From assembly GCA_021234155.1 (NCBI GenBank), contig JAJEKV010000142.1, forward strand, positions 372,001 to 436,000: a stretch of 64,000 nucleotides of DNA, given 5' to 3'. The translations under genes were made by a program, and so were the position numbers. Positions 33,747 to 43,471 of the stretch are shown here, piece after piece. Position 1 is the stretch's first letter, and the number at the start of each line of letters is the position of its first letter. The notes under the pieces are model-generated. The model was given only the letters and a program-made list of their open reading frames with translations, was not told where the DNA came from and searched no databases. This DNA is from Isoetes taiwanensis. Lineage: Eukaryota > Streptophyta > Lycopodiopsida > Isoetales > Isoetaceae.

Positions 33747-34635
33747 CTAGTCGCCTTTGGTGACTTGTACCTGTTGGCTAGGTCGTCTCCTCCGTCCCTT
33801 GGATCCTATCCATTCGAGTCTCGCACTCCTTGGCTGACGTAGTAAAGTCGTCCTTCCTTTGCTTTCTATACGCTCCTGTGTCGCCATGCCTTCTCTCCTC
33901 GACGGAAGATTATGCCCTCTGGCCCTAGCTCGTGATGCTAACGTGGCATTGCTGTCTAAGTGTACTTTGTTGCCTTGCGTTCTTCCATTTGAAACCCATG
34001 TGCGTCGAGCTGGTGAAGGCGTCGAGATCGTCTTTCTGATGTGAGCTCGTGGACGTGGTAGCCGGGAGGTTGACATCTAGAAGATTCTTGATGGGGTTGG
34101 TTACCGAATATTCTTCTCATTTGATGAAGATTGATGATAGGCCGGTGGTGTCCTGTTCTACTCTTTTGTCGGTTGAGGTGTTTGTCGTTGTGCTTCCCTC
34201 TCTTGAGTCTGCCTTTTCGGTCTCCTCTCCTTATCTGTCTGTACATCGGCTGGGACCTTGATGTCTTCAAGGAGTTGCGCCTCTGGCCCCGTCCTTCGAA
34301 AGTAACGCTCGTATATCCTAGAGTCTAAGGGTCCACTTGAAGGGCTCTCCTACAACATTTTGAGCTCTATAAGCAAGCAAGATGGCTCGAGCAGCATTAC
34401 TGGAGACATGTCTATAATCTCCAAGTCTATGGACATTAGGATGTGTGGTATAGTATGATGTGAGGGTTGTTTTGCAAGCCTCCATGATGTTTGAGGCATA
34501 CTCTAAGGTCCTATCAAAGTTGGTTTGGGGGAGTCCAGTCTCTACACACGGAGTGGCTTGGGCAGCTCTAGACTCTAGCTCCTTTCTAGGTATCCTGGCA
34601 ATAGGGAGTGTGAATGTGGCAGCTGTATAGGTCAA
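33747..34635 (-). pseudogene. Element B downstream coding pieces, unknown protein
   Basis: In sense with the element. The piece at 34318-34635 (105 codons) is helical, with LEYASNIMEACKTTLTSYYT and SSNAARAILLAYRAQNV. After a frame change near 34320, a second piece (about 34315-34155) reads IYERYFRRTGPEAQLLEDIK and a Glu/Gln/Arg-rich end, then stops. Further pieces to 33747 are Arg-rich and of doubtful coding status. The general plan, a helical front followed by a Gln/Glu-rich tail, is loosely like the element A ORF, but I cannot align them with confidence. No family recognised. Confidence 0.4.
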
Positions 34636-35028
34636 ACTCTATTAGGACACAAAATTAGGTCAATGTTTATGCTTTTGGCATGAGCAGAGGTGATGTACCA
34701 ACAGTTGGACTTCGGTTTCTATGCTGAGGTTTAGATGACTATAACAAAGGGGTGTTCTTGGGCACCTCTACCTTGGAGTAAGGCATCAGCTTTGAGCCGA
34801 GAGCAATACTTGTGAGGTACTAATGAGGTATGCTTCTATTTACGAACAAACCACAGTTTGGAAAAACAATTCAAGGGTTTGAGCAATTTTGGTCATTTTG
34901 AGCTGGGGTTTGACATTTCTAGCCTAATTTGAGGTCATAAATGGATTCTAGGCTGTCTAACGGTTCTATTGCAACAAATTTCAGGCGATTTGGAGCTCTG
35001 TAGCTCAAGTTATGGGGTTTGAAAAATC

Positions 35029-35104
35029 GGACGCCTCTAAGAGTGCGCGAGGGGGGTGTTAGGTTGGGACCTAAGTGGCCTCTGGCGCACTCTTGGAGGT
35101 ATTG
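35029..35104 (-). repeat. Double-stem hairpin repeat, copy 1
   Basis: Same unit as 37057-37126, with outer arms cctctaagagtgcgc and gcgcactcttggagg and inner gttaggttgggacctaa. Lies just downstream (minus sense) of the H3-like ORF. Confidence 0.75.
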
Positions 35105-35242
35105 GCCTATCTCTGCCTAATGGATGCCAAGAATCAGCTGGAAGGGGTAAATTTCTATTAATTTTCTTCCTAAATGCAAGTTTCTTTGTTTATTTACTAC
35201 GTTTGGAGCAAGTAGGGCTAATCAAGGCCCCAGTTGGCTGGA

Positions 35243-35313
35243 TGACTCTAAGAGTGTGTGAGGAGGTGGTTAGGTTGGGACCTAACTATGCTCTGGCGCA
35301 CTCTTGGAGGTGT
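35243..35313 (-). repeat. Double-stem hairpin repeat, copy 2
   Basis: Outer left arm tgactctaagagtgtgtg, right arm gcgcactcttggagg; inner palindrome gttaggttgggacctaac intact. Between copy 1 and the H3-like ORF. Confidence 0.78.
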
Positions 35314-35451
35314 TGGCCAAATGTCGCATTTGCTCCAGATCTAATACTGTACCTAATGAAATGCACATTTTTAGACGACTATATATCTTTGTTATTCAAA
35401 ATTTTCATACACTACATATAAGCCTGTCAGTTACAAAAAGTAGCTTCTGTT

Positions 35452-35769
35452 CTATTTATCTGTCCTCTTGATGTATTTAGCCAATCTCATGTCCTTTGGC
35501 TGAAGCGTGACTCTTTTTGCATGGACCGTGCATGCCAGTGAATCTTCGAAGTGTTGCACGGCCTCCATCTCTGCTGCTTCTTGTAAAGCGAGTAACATGT
35601 CGTTGGTTACTCGCTTGTCGGGGTCGAAATCCCACAAAATCTCCCGGACAAATCTCTGGAATGCAGCTCTGGGAATAAGAAATCCGTAACTCCGTTGGAA
35701 GTGTCGGATTTCTCGCAAGGCTTTCCCAAGTACTGAATTTTGGGATCTTCTCTTGGGCTTACGTGGGGG
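35452..35769 (-). CDS. Histone H3-like histone-fold protein inside element B
   Basis: An open stretch of 105 codons ends at TAG 35452-35454. The first half reads KPKRRSQNSVLGKALREIRH, then FQRSYGFLIPRAAFQRFVRE, matching the end of the H3 tail, the alphaN helix and alpha1. LALQEAAEMEAVQHFED is the H3 alpha2 signature. HAKRVTLQPKDMRLAKYIKR is loop 2 to alpha3. REIRHFQ and LIP are closer to plant CENH3 than to canonical H3, but loop 1 has the canonical H3 length, so the subtype is undecided. No in-frame ATG starts the fold; a TGA at 35770-35772 ends the open frame upstream, next to a run of five C where a one-base loss would explain the break. It is in sense with the element and uninterrupted across the whole fold. 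Captured host gene, or a domain used by the element: open. Confidence 0.82.
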   Translation of the reverse strand, partial: PPRKPKRRSQNSVLGKALREIRHFQRSYGFLIPRAAFQRFVREILWDFDPDKRVTNDMLLALQEAAEMEAVQHFEDSLACTVHAKRVTLQPKDMRLAKYIKRTDK

Positions 35770-35772
35770 TCA

Positions 35773-36628
35773 GGAAGCTCTCGGTGGGGTGTCATTTGGA
35801 GTGTCTCACGTGTTGGCTGCCCCTCCTTCAATATATTTTACCTTGTGTGCCTCGTAATAGGCCAGCGTACTTTCGATGTGCATCCTCTTATATACGGTAT
35901 AGTCTGCTAACTCTTTACGGTACCTCCTCTCGGGCCCTAAAGTGTATGATTCTCACGGCGTTTTCTTCGCCTTCTTTGGTCTTTGCTTTATGCGCATCTA
36001 GCTTCCTTGCTTCTTGCCATTCGCAGCGGTGGAGGCATTGGCGGGGGTAGTTCATTACGGGGGTCTGCCGGGTCTTGGCTGGGGTTTGGCCCTCCTCTTG
36101 GGGTTCATCTGTCTCGGGATGATTGTTCTTGTTCTTAGCGAGGATTCTCCTGTTCCTACAAGTACTTCTTCCAAAGTTACGCGTCCCTCGAATCTTAGGC
36201 GGCGATGGAGGTTAATTAGCCAACCGGGTGGTTTTACCGATGGCGATGTCGTAGAGCTCCTCCTCTTCTTCTTAGCGGGGGCTCATCTGTCATCACCCTT
36301 TTGCCTTTCTGTGGTGTTCTTCCCGCTCTTCGTTCCCTGTTGCGCCCTTGGTCTTCTTGGCCTCCTCGTTTGCTCCACGTGCTTTCTTCCTTGCCCTCTC
36401 CTCTCTCCTCTTTGCTTTTTCCTCTTTCCTCTTTGCCTTCTCTTCTTTCCTCTTGGTCTTCTCTTCTCTCTTAGCCTCTTCTCTAGATTTCGGTAGTATC
36501 TAGGTCTCCTCTCCATGTCGGCCTTGGTTTCTCTTGGCATCTTTGAGTTTTACGCTTTCGGTGGCGAGGACTTGGAGCCAGGCTTATCCTCGTTGCTTAC
36601 CTTAGGGGATTGCGCCCGTCCTAGCCAT
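35773..36628 (-). pseudogene. Basic, low-complexity coding stretch upstream of the H3-like fold (candidate long tail)
   Basis: On the minus strand, an ATG at 36626-36628 is followed by MART, the start shared by H3 and CENH3 proteins, after which the frame breaks. Downstream frames give a Lys/Glu/Arg-rich stretch over about 36283-36500 (REEKTKRKEEKAKRKEEKAK), then APAKKKRRSSTTSPSVKPP, PKRRAKPQPRPGRPP, and ERRYRKELADYTVYKRMHIE close to the fold. All are basic and in sense with the H3-like fold, but spread over three frames with stops. If they once formed one protein, it was an H3-like protein with an N-terminal extension of roughly 280 residues, far longer than any usual H3 tail. An alternative is a separate basic protein followed by the histone fold. 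The MART match is only four residues. Confidence 0.4.
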
Positions 36629-36853
36629 TGTTTGTGAGTTCGATTTGGATGGGATGCGGAAGATCGCTGTTGGGACAAGCTCGAAGGACAACGTGGAAAA
36701 CCCTAAAAAATGAGGTCTGAGTCCACTTAATTTATAGGGTTAAATTTTAGGGTTTGGCCTAAGTGCTTATTTTCTTGGTTTGTTGGTGAAATCCTCTATA
36801 TCCCGAATCGAAGCCGGGTCTTCTTCAAATATTTTTCCTCGAACCCTTCTGAG

Positions 36854-36915
36854 CATGCGCGAAGAGCGTGTTAAGTCTAGACCTAACTATGCCCTGTTGC
36901 ATCCTTAGAGGTGTG
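36854..36915 (-). repeat. Double-stem hairpin repeat, copy 3 (degenerate)
   Basis: Keeps gttaagtctagacctaac in the middle and ccttagaggtgt at the right, but the outer stem is largely lost. Upstream (minus sense) of the H3-like region. Confidence 0.55.
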
Positions 36916-37056
36916 GACCTCTTTTTGCTTTAAACTTATCCAATTTAAACAAATTAACATGCGTTTCCCACTAATGTAAGCATTCTAAGCAAGATTCTAT
37001 CATTACCTTTACCTTTTGAGTAAGTTATGATCAATTTTTGAGGTCACTTTTAGGGA

Positions 37057-37126
37057 TGACTCTAAGAGTGCGCGAGGAGGGGGTTAGGTTGGGACCTAAC
37101 TATACTCTGGCGCACTCTTGGAGTCA
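37057..37126 (-). repeat. Double-stem hairpin repeat, copy 4 (best conserved)
   Basis: 70 bp. The outer arms tgactctaagagtgcgc and gcgcactcttggagtca pair over 17 bp with a single mismatch. Between them, gttaggttgggacctaac forms a second 7-bp stem with a short loop. In RNA or in single-stranded DNA this would fold as one long two-stem hairpin. Four other copies lie within 2.3 kb. Confidence 0.85.
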
Positions 37127-37267
37127 TTGTTCCAAAAGTGACTTGTACTTAATGTTTTTCGATGTTTTAACATATAATTCTAGCTATTTCGAGCTTTTTG
37201 ATTGGGATTTCATCTTTTATTTTACCATTTGGAGTTCCTAAAGCCAAGTTCTAGGGTTCATATGGGG

Positions 37268-37338
37268 TGACTACTCTAAGAGTGCGCGAGAGGGCCATTA
37301 GGTCTGAACCTAACATGCTCTGGGCACTCTTGGAGTCA
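37268..37338 (-). repeat. Double-stem hairpin repeat, copy 5
   Basis: Outer arms ctctaagagtgcgc and gggcactcttggagtca; inner attaggtctgaacctaa. Nearest copy to the primer site, so it lies in the leader of the element transcript. Confidence 0.78.
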
Positions 37339-37555
37339 TTGATAATAAAAGTGCCTGAAATTTAGTAGGATCTCTTAAGTGCCTATGTTCTCTAATTATC
37401 CTAATCTTAGATAATTACTAGCTCTACCCGGGAAAAAAATTTTCCGCTACTTTCGAGGTTTGTGCTTGGGCTTTTACCTCCAAGGCCTGAATGTCTAGAT
37501 TAGTTAGTTCCTATAGGGTTTGATCGGGTGCTTTCGATCACAGTGCGCCAAGATC

Positions 37556-37569
37556 GAGCTCGATACCAT
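37556..37569 (-). promoter_or_regulatory. Primer binding site of element B
   Basis: On the minus strand, directly inside the 5' LTR, the sequence reads atggtatcgagctc, close to the TGGTATCAGAGC primer site but with a small change in the middle. Confidence 0.7.
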
Positions 37570-39128
37570 TGTGACGACCCCGGCTCATATGCGATGCCCC
37601 GATGGTATACAAACCGGAGATCATCCCTCAAACCAGCATCGCTTTCCCGACATGAGGCCGTCCACCTAACATCGGGCCCTTGATGGTGGCCAAGAACCCG
37701 CCGGGGAAGAATGGGCGTGTCATTCATCCCGTCTCCCTCGGGATCGACCTAGGCTGCCGGAAGCGTAAACAAAACATGAGCACATGACATCAATCAACAA
37801 TAACATACCCCCTCGAAGGGTGGTCCACCATATCCACGGTGGCTGCAACAACACATCGGTACATCAACATAACATGGGGAAAACCTACCCGGGCTCGGAC
37901 TCATGGGGAAAGACCGGCGGCTTGGGGTCTCGGATAGCAATGCGAGCGCAATTCATGGCAAATGGATTTGGGCTGGCATAGGAACATGGTCGTTGGGTAG
38001 TCCACTCCATCCGCCCCCCATTGCATGCTGCGGATAAATTTTGAAAAGTATTGGGCGACCAAGTAACTCTTGGGGTGAATAGCGAGGGGGCTCTTGCTCT
38101 TGGGTTGCATCTCCCCGCCCGATGAGGGAAGAGGGAATCACTCCCCTCCGAAGGTTCATGCCAATCACAGGCCGAGCTAGAGAGCCTTTGCCGTATTCGA
38201 CTTCAACTCACCGGAAGGTGGCGCATCACCCCGCAGTGTCGAGCCCATACCACCGCCCTCGCGCGGTGCGGGGTATTAGGCCTAGCTCACGGCGTTCCCG
38301 GACCATCGTTACCGCGCCCGGCGGATCAGCGTGATTAGACAAGCCCTCCCTTGTCGGCCGGTCTAGCTCCGCCACCCACCAAGGCGGGCTCTTATGCACG
38401 AGCGCGTGGTGGGAATTAATGGGCTAAAACTAGGATCATCCAACTACTTGGGCTCGGGTCTCTACCCCCTTCCCAATACACAAGAGTGGGGCATAGAATG
38501 TCAAAACAACATCACAACTGTAACTGAAATAATAGAATACATCTATTCTAATCTACCTAATCATACATGGTTAGGTTCCTTTGTTAGTTCCTATCATTCT
38601 TAGGGCTGTAGGGTAAGCCTATAGCTAAGAATGAATACTAATCCTATGGAATGAGGCACGAGAACTTCGGTTTAACTATCGGATCAACCACTAACCCGCT
38701 TCTTGGCTGGCTCCCACTCCTCTCGAGGCGTCCATCTTTCTTTGGATCTCGAGGCTGGCGGTCACGGATCGGTGCAACCTATGAATTCCGACTCCTCTGC
38801 TACTCTTGGTGAAATGGCCCAAAAGCTGCTGCAATCCGACCTATAGGGGCTGAAACCGAAAGGGTTTCCCTTTTAGGGTTTATGCCCCTTTATGCTCACG
38901 AATTTAGGGCTGGGCCCTTTTTGGTCAATGGGCTATTGCCACATGGCAAGGATATTATATTCACATGTGGCCTTAACATGTGCAATATAATGGTTCACAA
39001 GGTCGTACCCTAGGGTACTACCCTTTACGGTCGCCCGTGTACATGTCGCCCCAGTCGACATGTACCAGTGCGATGTCGATTATAATATCGTATTCATTCA
39101 TACCGGTATGTTGTGCTGGAGCGTCACA
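37570..39128 (-). repeat. Element B 5' LTR
   Basis: 1,559 bp, from tgtgacgaccccgg to ggagcgtcaca. Compared with 28398-29969 it has many cgg/ccg where the partner has cag/ctg, and several small indels at similar sites. Confidence 0.9.
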
Positions 39129-39133
39129 CACTT
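39129..39133. other. Target-site duplication of element B, right copy (cactt)
   Basis: Exact match of 28393-28397. Confidence 0.88.
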
Positions 39134-39495
39134 TCTTGCGAGTCCGGCACACATCGCAAAGCCGCAGACAAACCGCGATGCGGCACACATCGGCGATGGT
39201 TGAAAGCGTCGGGGATGGACACCAGACGGAAGTGCATGGTGCTTGACATAAATGGTGTCTTGCACGGACACAGCGGGGGAGAATGAGCGGGGAAAATCTT
39301 GCCTCCACCACAAAGCGAAGCATGTTGTAAAAAAGCGCAAGTAAGTACCTCATTTGCGCACTGGGGTATCATGAGTTTGTGGAGTGGGGCGCTGCGAGAG
39401 GTTTGATATTGTGATTTGGAGTGCTTCTCTACTTGAATACAAAGAGATATGGTGGATGCTTTGTTCGATTTGCGGACCCGGATTCTTGAAGGTAT

Positions 39496-39951
39496 ATGGG
39501 CAAGAGCATTGCTATGCATGCGAGCATCAACCCGCCTGAAGAAAAGCAACTTTATTTCAAGGAGTTGAAGGTTGTACTTGAGGATTTTCCTCAATATCAT
39601 GGTATGATTTTTTTGGTTGATGATGTTGACCTACACAAAGGGTTTCTAAACACACACAACCGTTCGTTCTGTTATGCCTTTCAAGGGGGCAAGAAGAGGA
39701 CAACTTTTGCGAAGTTTGTGTGTCCAGCTTTGGAATACTTGTCTTCACATACGATCAGGAAGCGATCTCACAAATTGACATCTCGATGCATGGTTGGACA
39801 AGGAGGCGATTCGCGATCTTTGGATTCTTGCCTCAACAACTATCTTGTCTCGGCCTACTATATCCTCAATGCTCCATTAGAAGTACAAAGAAAGCTGCTG
39901 GGCACCCTTCCTGGCGAGGAGCATGACTCTGAAGACTTCGATGACTCATGA
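39496..39951 (+). CDS. Hypothetical protein, 151 aa
   Basis: Open frame from the ATG at 39496 to TGA, followed by an AT-rich stretch that looks like a 3' UTR (ttgtaatatatatgta). Features seen are INPPEEKQLYFKELKVVLED, MIFLVDDVDLHKGF and an acidic end, EEHDSEDFDDS. Composition is that of a normal soluble protein. An upstream frame (39434-39500) may be a preceding exon. It lies between element B and the chromovirus, so it is older sequence into which both inserted. It could be the far side of the gene at 27501-28397, or part of a larger mobile element together with the convergent gene at 46180-49500. No family recognised. Confidence 0.5.
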   Translation: MGKSIAMHASINPPEEKQLYFKELKVVLEDFPQYHGMIFLVDDVDLHKGFLNTHNRSFCYAFQGGKKRTTFAKFVCPALEYLSSHTIRKRSHKLTSRCMVGQGGDSRSLDSCLNNYLVSAYYILNAPLEVQRKLLGTLPGEEHDSEDFDDS

Positions 39952-40197
39952 AGTAACCATTGTACACTACTTTTTTGTAATATATATGTATGATTACTTT
40001 GTCTTATCTTGAGTATTGAGTGATCTTGAGTGATGTCTCTAATCTTGAGTGCACAATTTTCTGTAATATATATCAAGCTTACTCTCCAATACTACAAGCA
40101 TTGTTTCCAATACTAAAATACTCCAATACAGCAGTCCAATACTACAAACATTGTCTCACAAGCATTGTCTCCAATACAATGATCAAAATTTGAGACA

Positions 40198-40202
40198 GGT
40201 AC
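40198..40202. other. Target-site duplication of the chromovirus, left copy (ggtac)
   Basis: ggtac before the 5' LTR is repeated at 46123-46127 after the 3' LTR. Confidence 0.85.
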
Positions 40203-40678
40203 TGTGACGACCATACGGATATTCGTATCATACGAACATTATACTCCTATGTACAAAAGATGGTCGTCACACGGATGCAAAAACCTTCCAGTTGCGAGTC
40301 ACACACCCTTGCCAAGTATACCAATATTTGTTGAAAACATTCTTTCACGTCTTCCTCATATGTGGGACTCCAGAAGGTTCTAGAATGTTCTAGAACCTAA
40401 ATGCATGCGGGACACTTGGCGCGATCTCATCCATTGGAGTGGCGCGATCCTGACCGTTGGTCTAGATATATAAGGAGGTACCTCCTTCTTGTCAAACCAT
40501 TCGGTTCAAGCGCCCGGTCTTGAGCCTTCTAGGCATCGTCACCGTATTCCCCGCTTGCCGGGCTATTGTATTCTTGTTTTCTGTTCATATATCAGATTCT
40601 TTGCGATCTTGGCATATTTCTTCAGTATTTCTTGCGTATTTTCCACATATTTTCCTTGTTTTCGGTAGGTTCATGGCG
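40203..40678 (+). repeat. Chromovirus 5' LTR
   Basis: 476 bp, starting tgtgacgacc. Relative to the 3' LTR it lacks about 40 bp near 40280. Contains a TATA-like tctagatatataagg at 40464-40478, a plausible promoter. Its end is ambiguous (tcatggcg here, tcatgaca in the partner). Confidence 0.8.
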
Positions 40679-40756
40679 GTTTGAACGGAATCCCTTACCG
40701 GTTCTTGTGCTTTCGATCCTAAGCATTTTTTTGCTCATATTTGGTGATTTTATATC

Positions 40757-41998
40757 TATGGAGGAGGTTAGACTTTATTACAACAGTCCGGCGGCTTGTT
40801 CAAGTATGCGGCGATTGCGGTTGGACAATAAAGAGCTTAAGGGCGTATTGCTTCACATGAATCTGCTTCTAGCTTCGGGATTGAGGCTATCGAGCCTAAG
40901 ATCCTTTACCGAGAAGAAGTTTGGCGGCTTTTCGGTCAAGCTTCGTGGTTTTGAATCGGTCGGGCTTGTGATTGACTTCATCCTCATAGATATCCACGAC
41001 TCAAGAACAAGTGGGGCTGATTGGTTCTCTTCTCACGGGGCCAGCTCTAAGTTGGTTTGCTCCTTTATTAGAGAAAGGAGCCCCGAGTTTACAAGATTTT
41101 CTTTGCTTTCAGCTTGAGAATCACGAAGCATGCTTTGGAGACACCGATCATCGGCCCGCGGCGATCCACAAAACTTTGCAACTTAAAGGCAAGGCTCGCC
41201 CGACCGGTATATGCATCGAGAATTTCGTCAAATTGCGGTGAATCTTGCGGGATGATATTGCGCCGAGATTGTTTCCAAAGGGGTTTCTGAGAGGATGTCA
41301 AAGATATGTTGTTGTCTATGGAGGACCCCGAGTTTGGAAGAAGCCATCAGATTTGCAATTCGATGTGATAATCGGCTCTTGAGCGTAGGCAAGAGAGGCG
41401 TGGTCGAGGTCTTTCCAATTACACAAGCGCCTATAGCTCGCCTTCCCGGCCTTATCGTAGAATCTAGCAGATCTAGACTGAGCCTATCTGCATTGATCGG
41501 GCGTTCGAGGACCCTTATCGCCGTAGAAGCGGCGTCGGAGAGAGGCTAATCTTTGCCTCTCTTGTGGAGGGAACCTGGCCATATCGCTCGTGGATGCCAC
41601 AATGAAGGCTTAAATCGGTGGGAAAACGGGGGCTGGTCAGGAGTAGTAGGAGTCTCTCGTCGGTGGCCGCCTTTTCTCGAACTCCTTCCACATTTCGACA
41701 TGTTTATTCCATCGGATAAGGTCGACAAGGCATTCTTCATCCCTGTATCATTGAAATCGAAGTTGGAGAAATGCAAGTGTTGGCATAACTTGATTGTGGT
41801 GCAAATGCTTTCTTTATGGATAGTGCGTTTGCCGGTAAAACGCCATCCCTAGAAGCAAGGTTGAGCATCCCTTATCGCGAAGTGATTGATGGGCGGGGAG
41901 ATCTCTTCAGGTGCGATCCACCCGAGAATGTCTTTGCGCCTCTTCGAGGTTTTGTTCGAGGGAGTTTCTTGTCGTATTTCCTTCAATCTCATTGCTAG
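40757..41998 (+). pseudogene. gag: Chromovirus Gag and zinc knuckle, broken
   Basis: Pieces in different frames show FGDTDHRPAAIHKTLQLKGK, then a helical DNRLL-type end (EEAIRFAIRCDNRLL), both typical of chromovirus Gag. The zinc-knuckle region follows near 41555-41590 (WREPGHIARGCH, with its first Cys pair out of frame). A protease-like region, FIPVSLKSKLEKC, comes after and is too broken to judge. Many frame changes sit at sites where ctg or cag would be expected. Confidence 0.65.
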
Positions 41999-42719
41999 CC
42001 CCATCGCCAATAGTCTTGGGTCTGCCGGCTCGAGCTACATAACCCATGATTGATTGGCGTACTAGATCATTTCGATTTCTTTGGTTCTTGCTCTAGTTCG
42101 GTTCATCTGCCGGATCGGTCTCTACACCAACATCGACCCGATCCGTGCGATATCGTGGGCCCCGACTCCGTCCTTGCGGTTCCATGTTACGATCCGCCTC
42201 TTGCCCTGCTCCGGTTCATGCCCAGATTCGATCATATTCTTGATGATGTCCCGGCTCTAGCTCGGTTTACGCTCGAGTCGGTTCTGATTTCTGCTCGGTT
42301 CTTGCTCCGGTCCACATTCTTGCTCTAGCTCTTGATCCAGTTCTGTTTACGCTCCGGTTCTTGATCCAATTCATGCTCCGGTTCATGTTCCAATTGCTCA
42401 CGCTCCGTTCTGTTCACGCTCATGTTCTGCTCCTGCTTTTGTAGAGGCTTCTTCATGCCCTCGGTTTTATTATCTCGAAGATTTCTCTTAGCGAGTTCGA
42501 TAAATCTAGAAGGCAAGATCAAGTTGATATTTGCAATCCAGGTTCACCCGTCGGCTAGCTTCGGCACCATCGAAGCTTTGCTCCAATGCTCCCGGATAAA
42601 TATGGCGATTTCTCGATGTATTTGACAAAGTCAAGGCCGATAAACTCCCGAGCATCGTCCATATGATTGTCCTATTGATTTGCAGCCGGGGACGGCGCGC
42701 CATATGGTCAGATATATGG

Positions 42720-43400
42720 TCTATCTCTGGCGAGTTGAAGGTGTTTGCGGGATTATATTGAGGAGAATCTAGCCAGCGGCTTCATTCGACATTCTCGGTC
42801 CCCTATTTGGGCGCCTATCTTCTTTGTCAAAAAGAAGGATGATTCGCTTCGGCTGGTCGTTGATTATCGCGGCCTCAACAAAATCGCGATGCCAGAATCG
42901 GTATCCGCTTCCTCGATTCGAGTTGTTGGGCGACTTCAAGGTGCGCATTATTTTACGAAGATTGATCTTCGGGTGCCTACAATCTTATTCGGATCGGGAA
43001 GGTGATGAGTGAAAAGCGACTTTTAATTATTTTCGGTATGGCCATTTTGAGTATCTGATTATGCCGTTTGGACTTACCAATGCTCGGTGATATTCGACAT
43101 ATGGCCAATGATGCTTTTCAGAGTTCTTAGACACTTTTGTTATCATCTATTTGGATGATATCCTTATTTATTCTAAGACTCTCGAAGAACATGAAAGACA
43201 TGTTCGACGAGGTCCTCAAAAAGCCGTGAGCATGGATTATATGCCAAACTTGAGAAGTGCCGGTTCGACAGGATAATGTGGAGTTCCTTGGCTATCGCAT
43301 CACACCACATGGAGTCTCTATGGATCACGAAAAGGTCGGCACTGTTGCGGGTGGGAAACACCTTCATCCGTTCGAGATGTTCGGTGTTTTCTTGGGTTTG
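42720..43400 (+). pseudogene. pol: Chromovirus reverse transcriptase, broken
   Basis: From 42745, YIEENLASGFIRHSRSPIWA and FFVKKKDDSLRLVVDYRGLN begin the RT; FTKIDLR near 42955 is motif A. The YLDD box is at about 43149 ([17 protein letters not shown]). EFLGYRITPHGVSMDHEKV closes the thumb region. There are at least four frame changes, so no active enzyme is encoded. Confidence 0.85.
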
Positions 43401-43471
43401 CCAATTTCTATCGGCGTTTCATCGGGATTATTGGAGATTGCTCTTCCTTTGACCGCCTCCTTTGTCAGGGC

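Larger units (their letters stand above)
28398..39128 (-). mobile_element. Element B: complete minus-strand LTR element without visible polymerase
   Basis: 10.7 kb. The LTRs at 28398-29969 and 37570-39128 both have tgtgacg...cgtcaca ends, and cactt duplicates flank the whole. A primer site lies inside the right LTR and a purine-rich tract (on the minus strand) inside the left LTR, which fixes the orientation as minus. The body holds an H3-like histone-fold ORF, a basic Lys/Glu/Arg-rich stretch, further unknown coding pieces and five copies of a double-stem hairpin. I find no RT, integrase, protease or zinc-knuckle motif on either strand, so it would depend on enzymes supplied in trans (a LARD-like element). 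Its LTRs are homologous to those of element A. Confidence 0.88.

Noticed and set aside
36014-36496. 160-aa plus-strand ORF rich in Leu, Phe and Cys (membrane-like)
   Set aside because: It is the antisense of the Lys/Glu/Arg-rich stretch upstream of the H3-like fold; its hydrophobic look follows from that.
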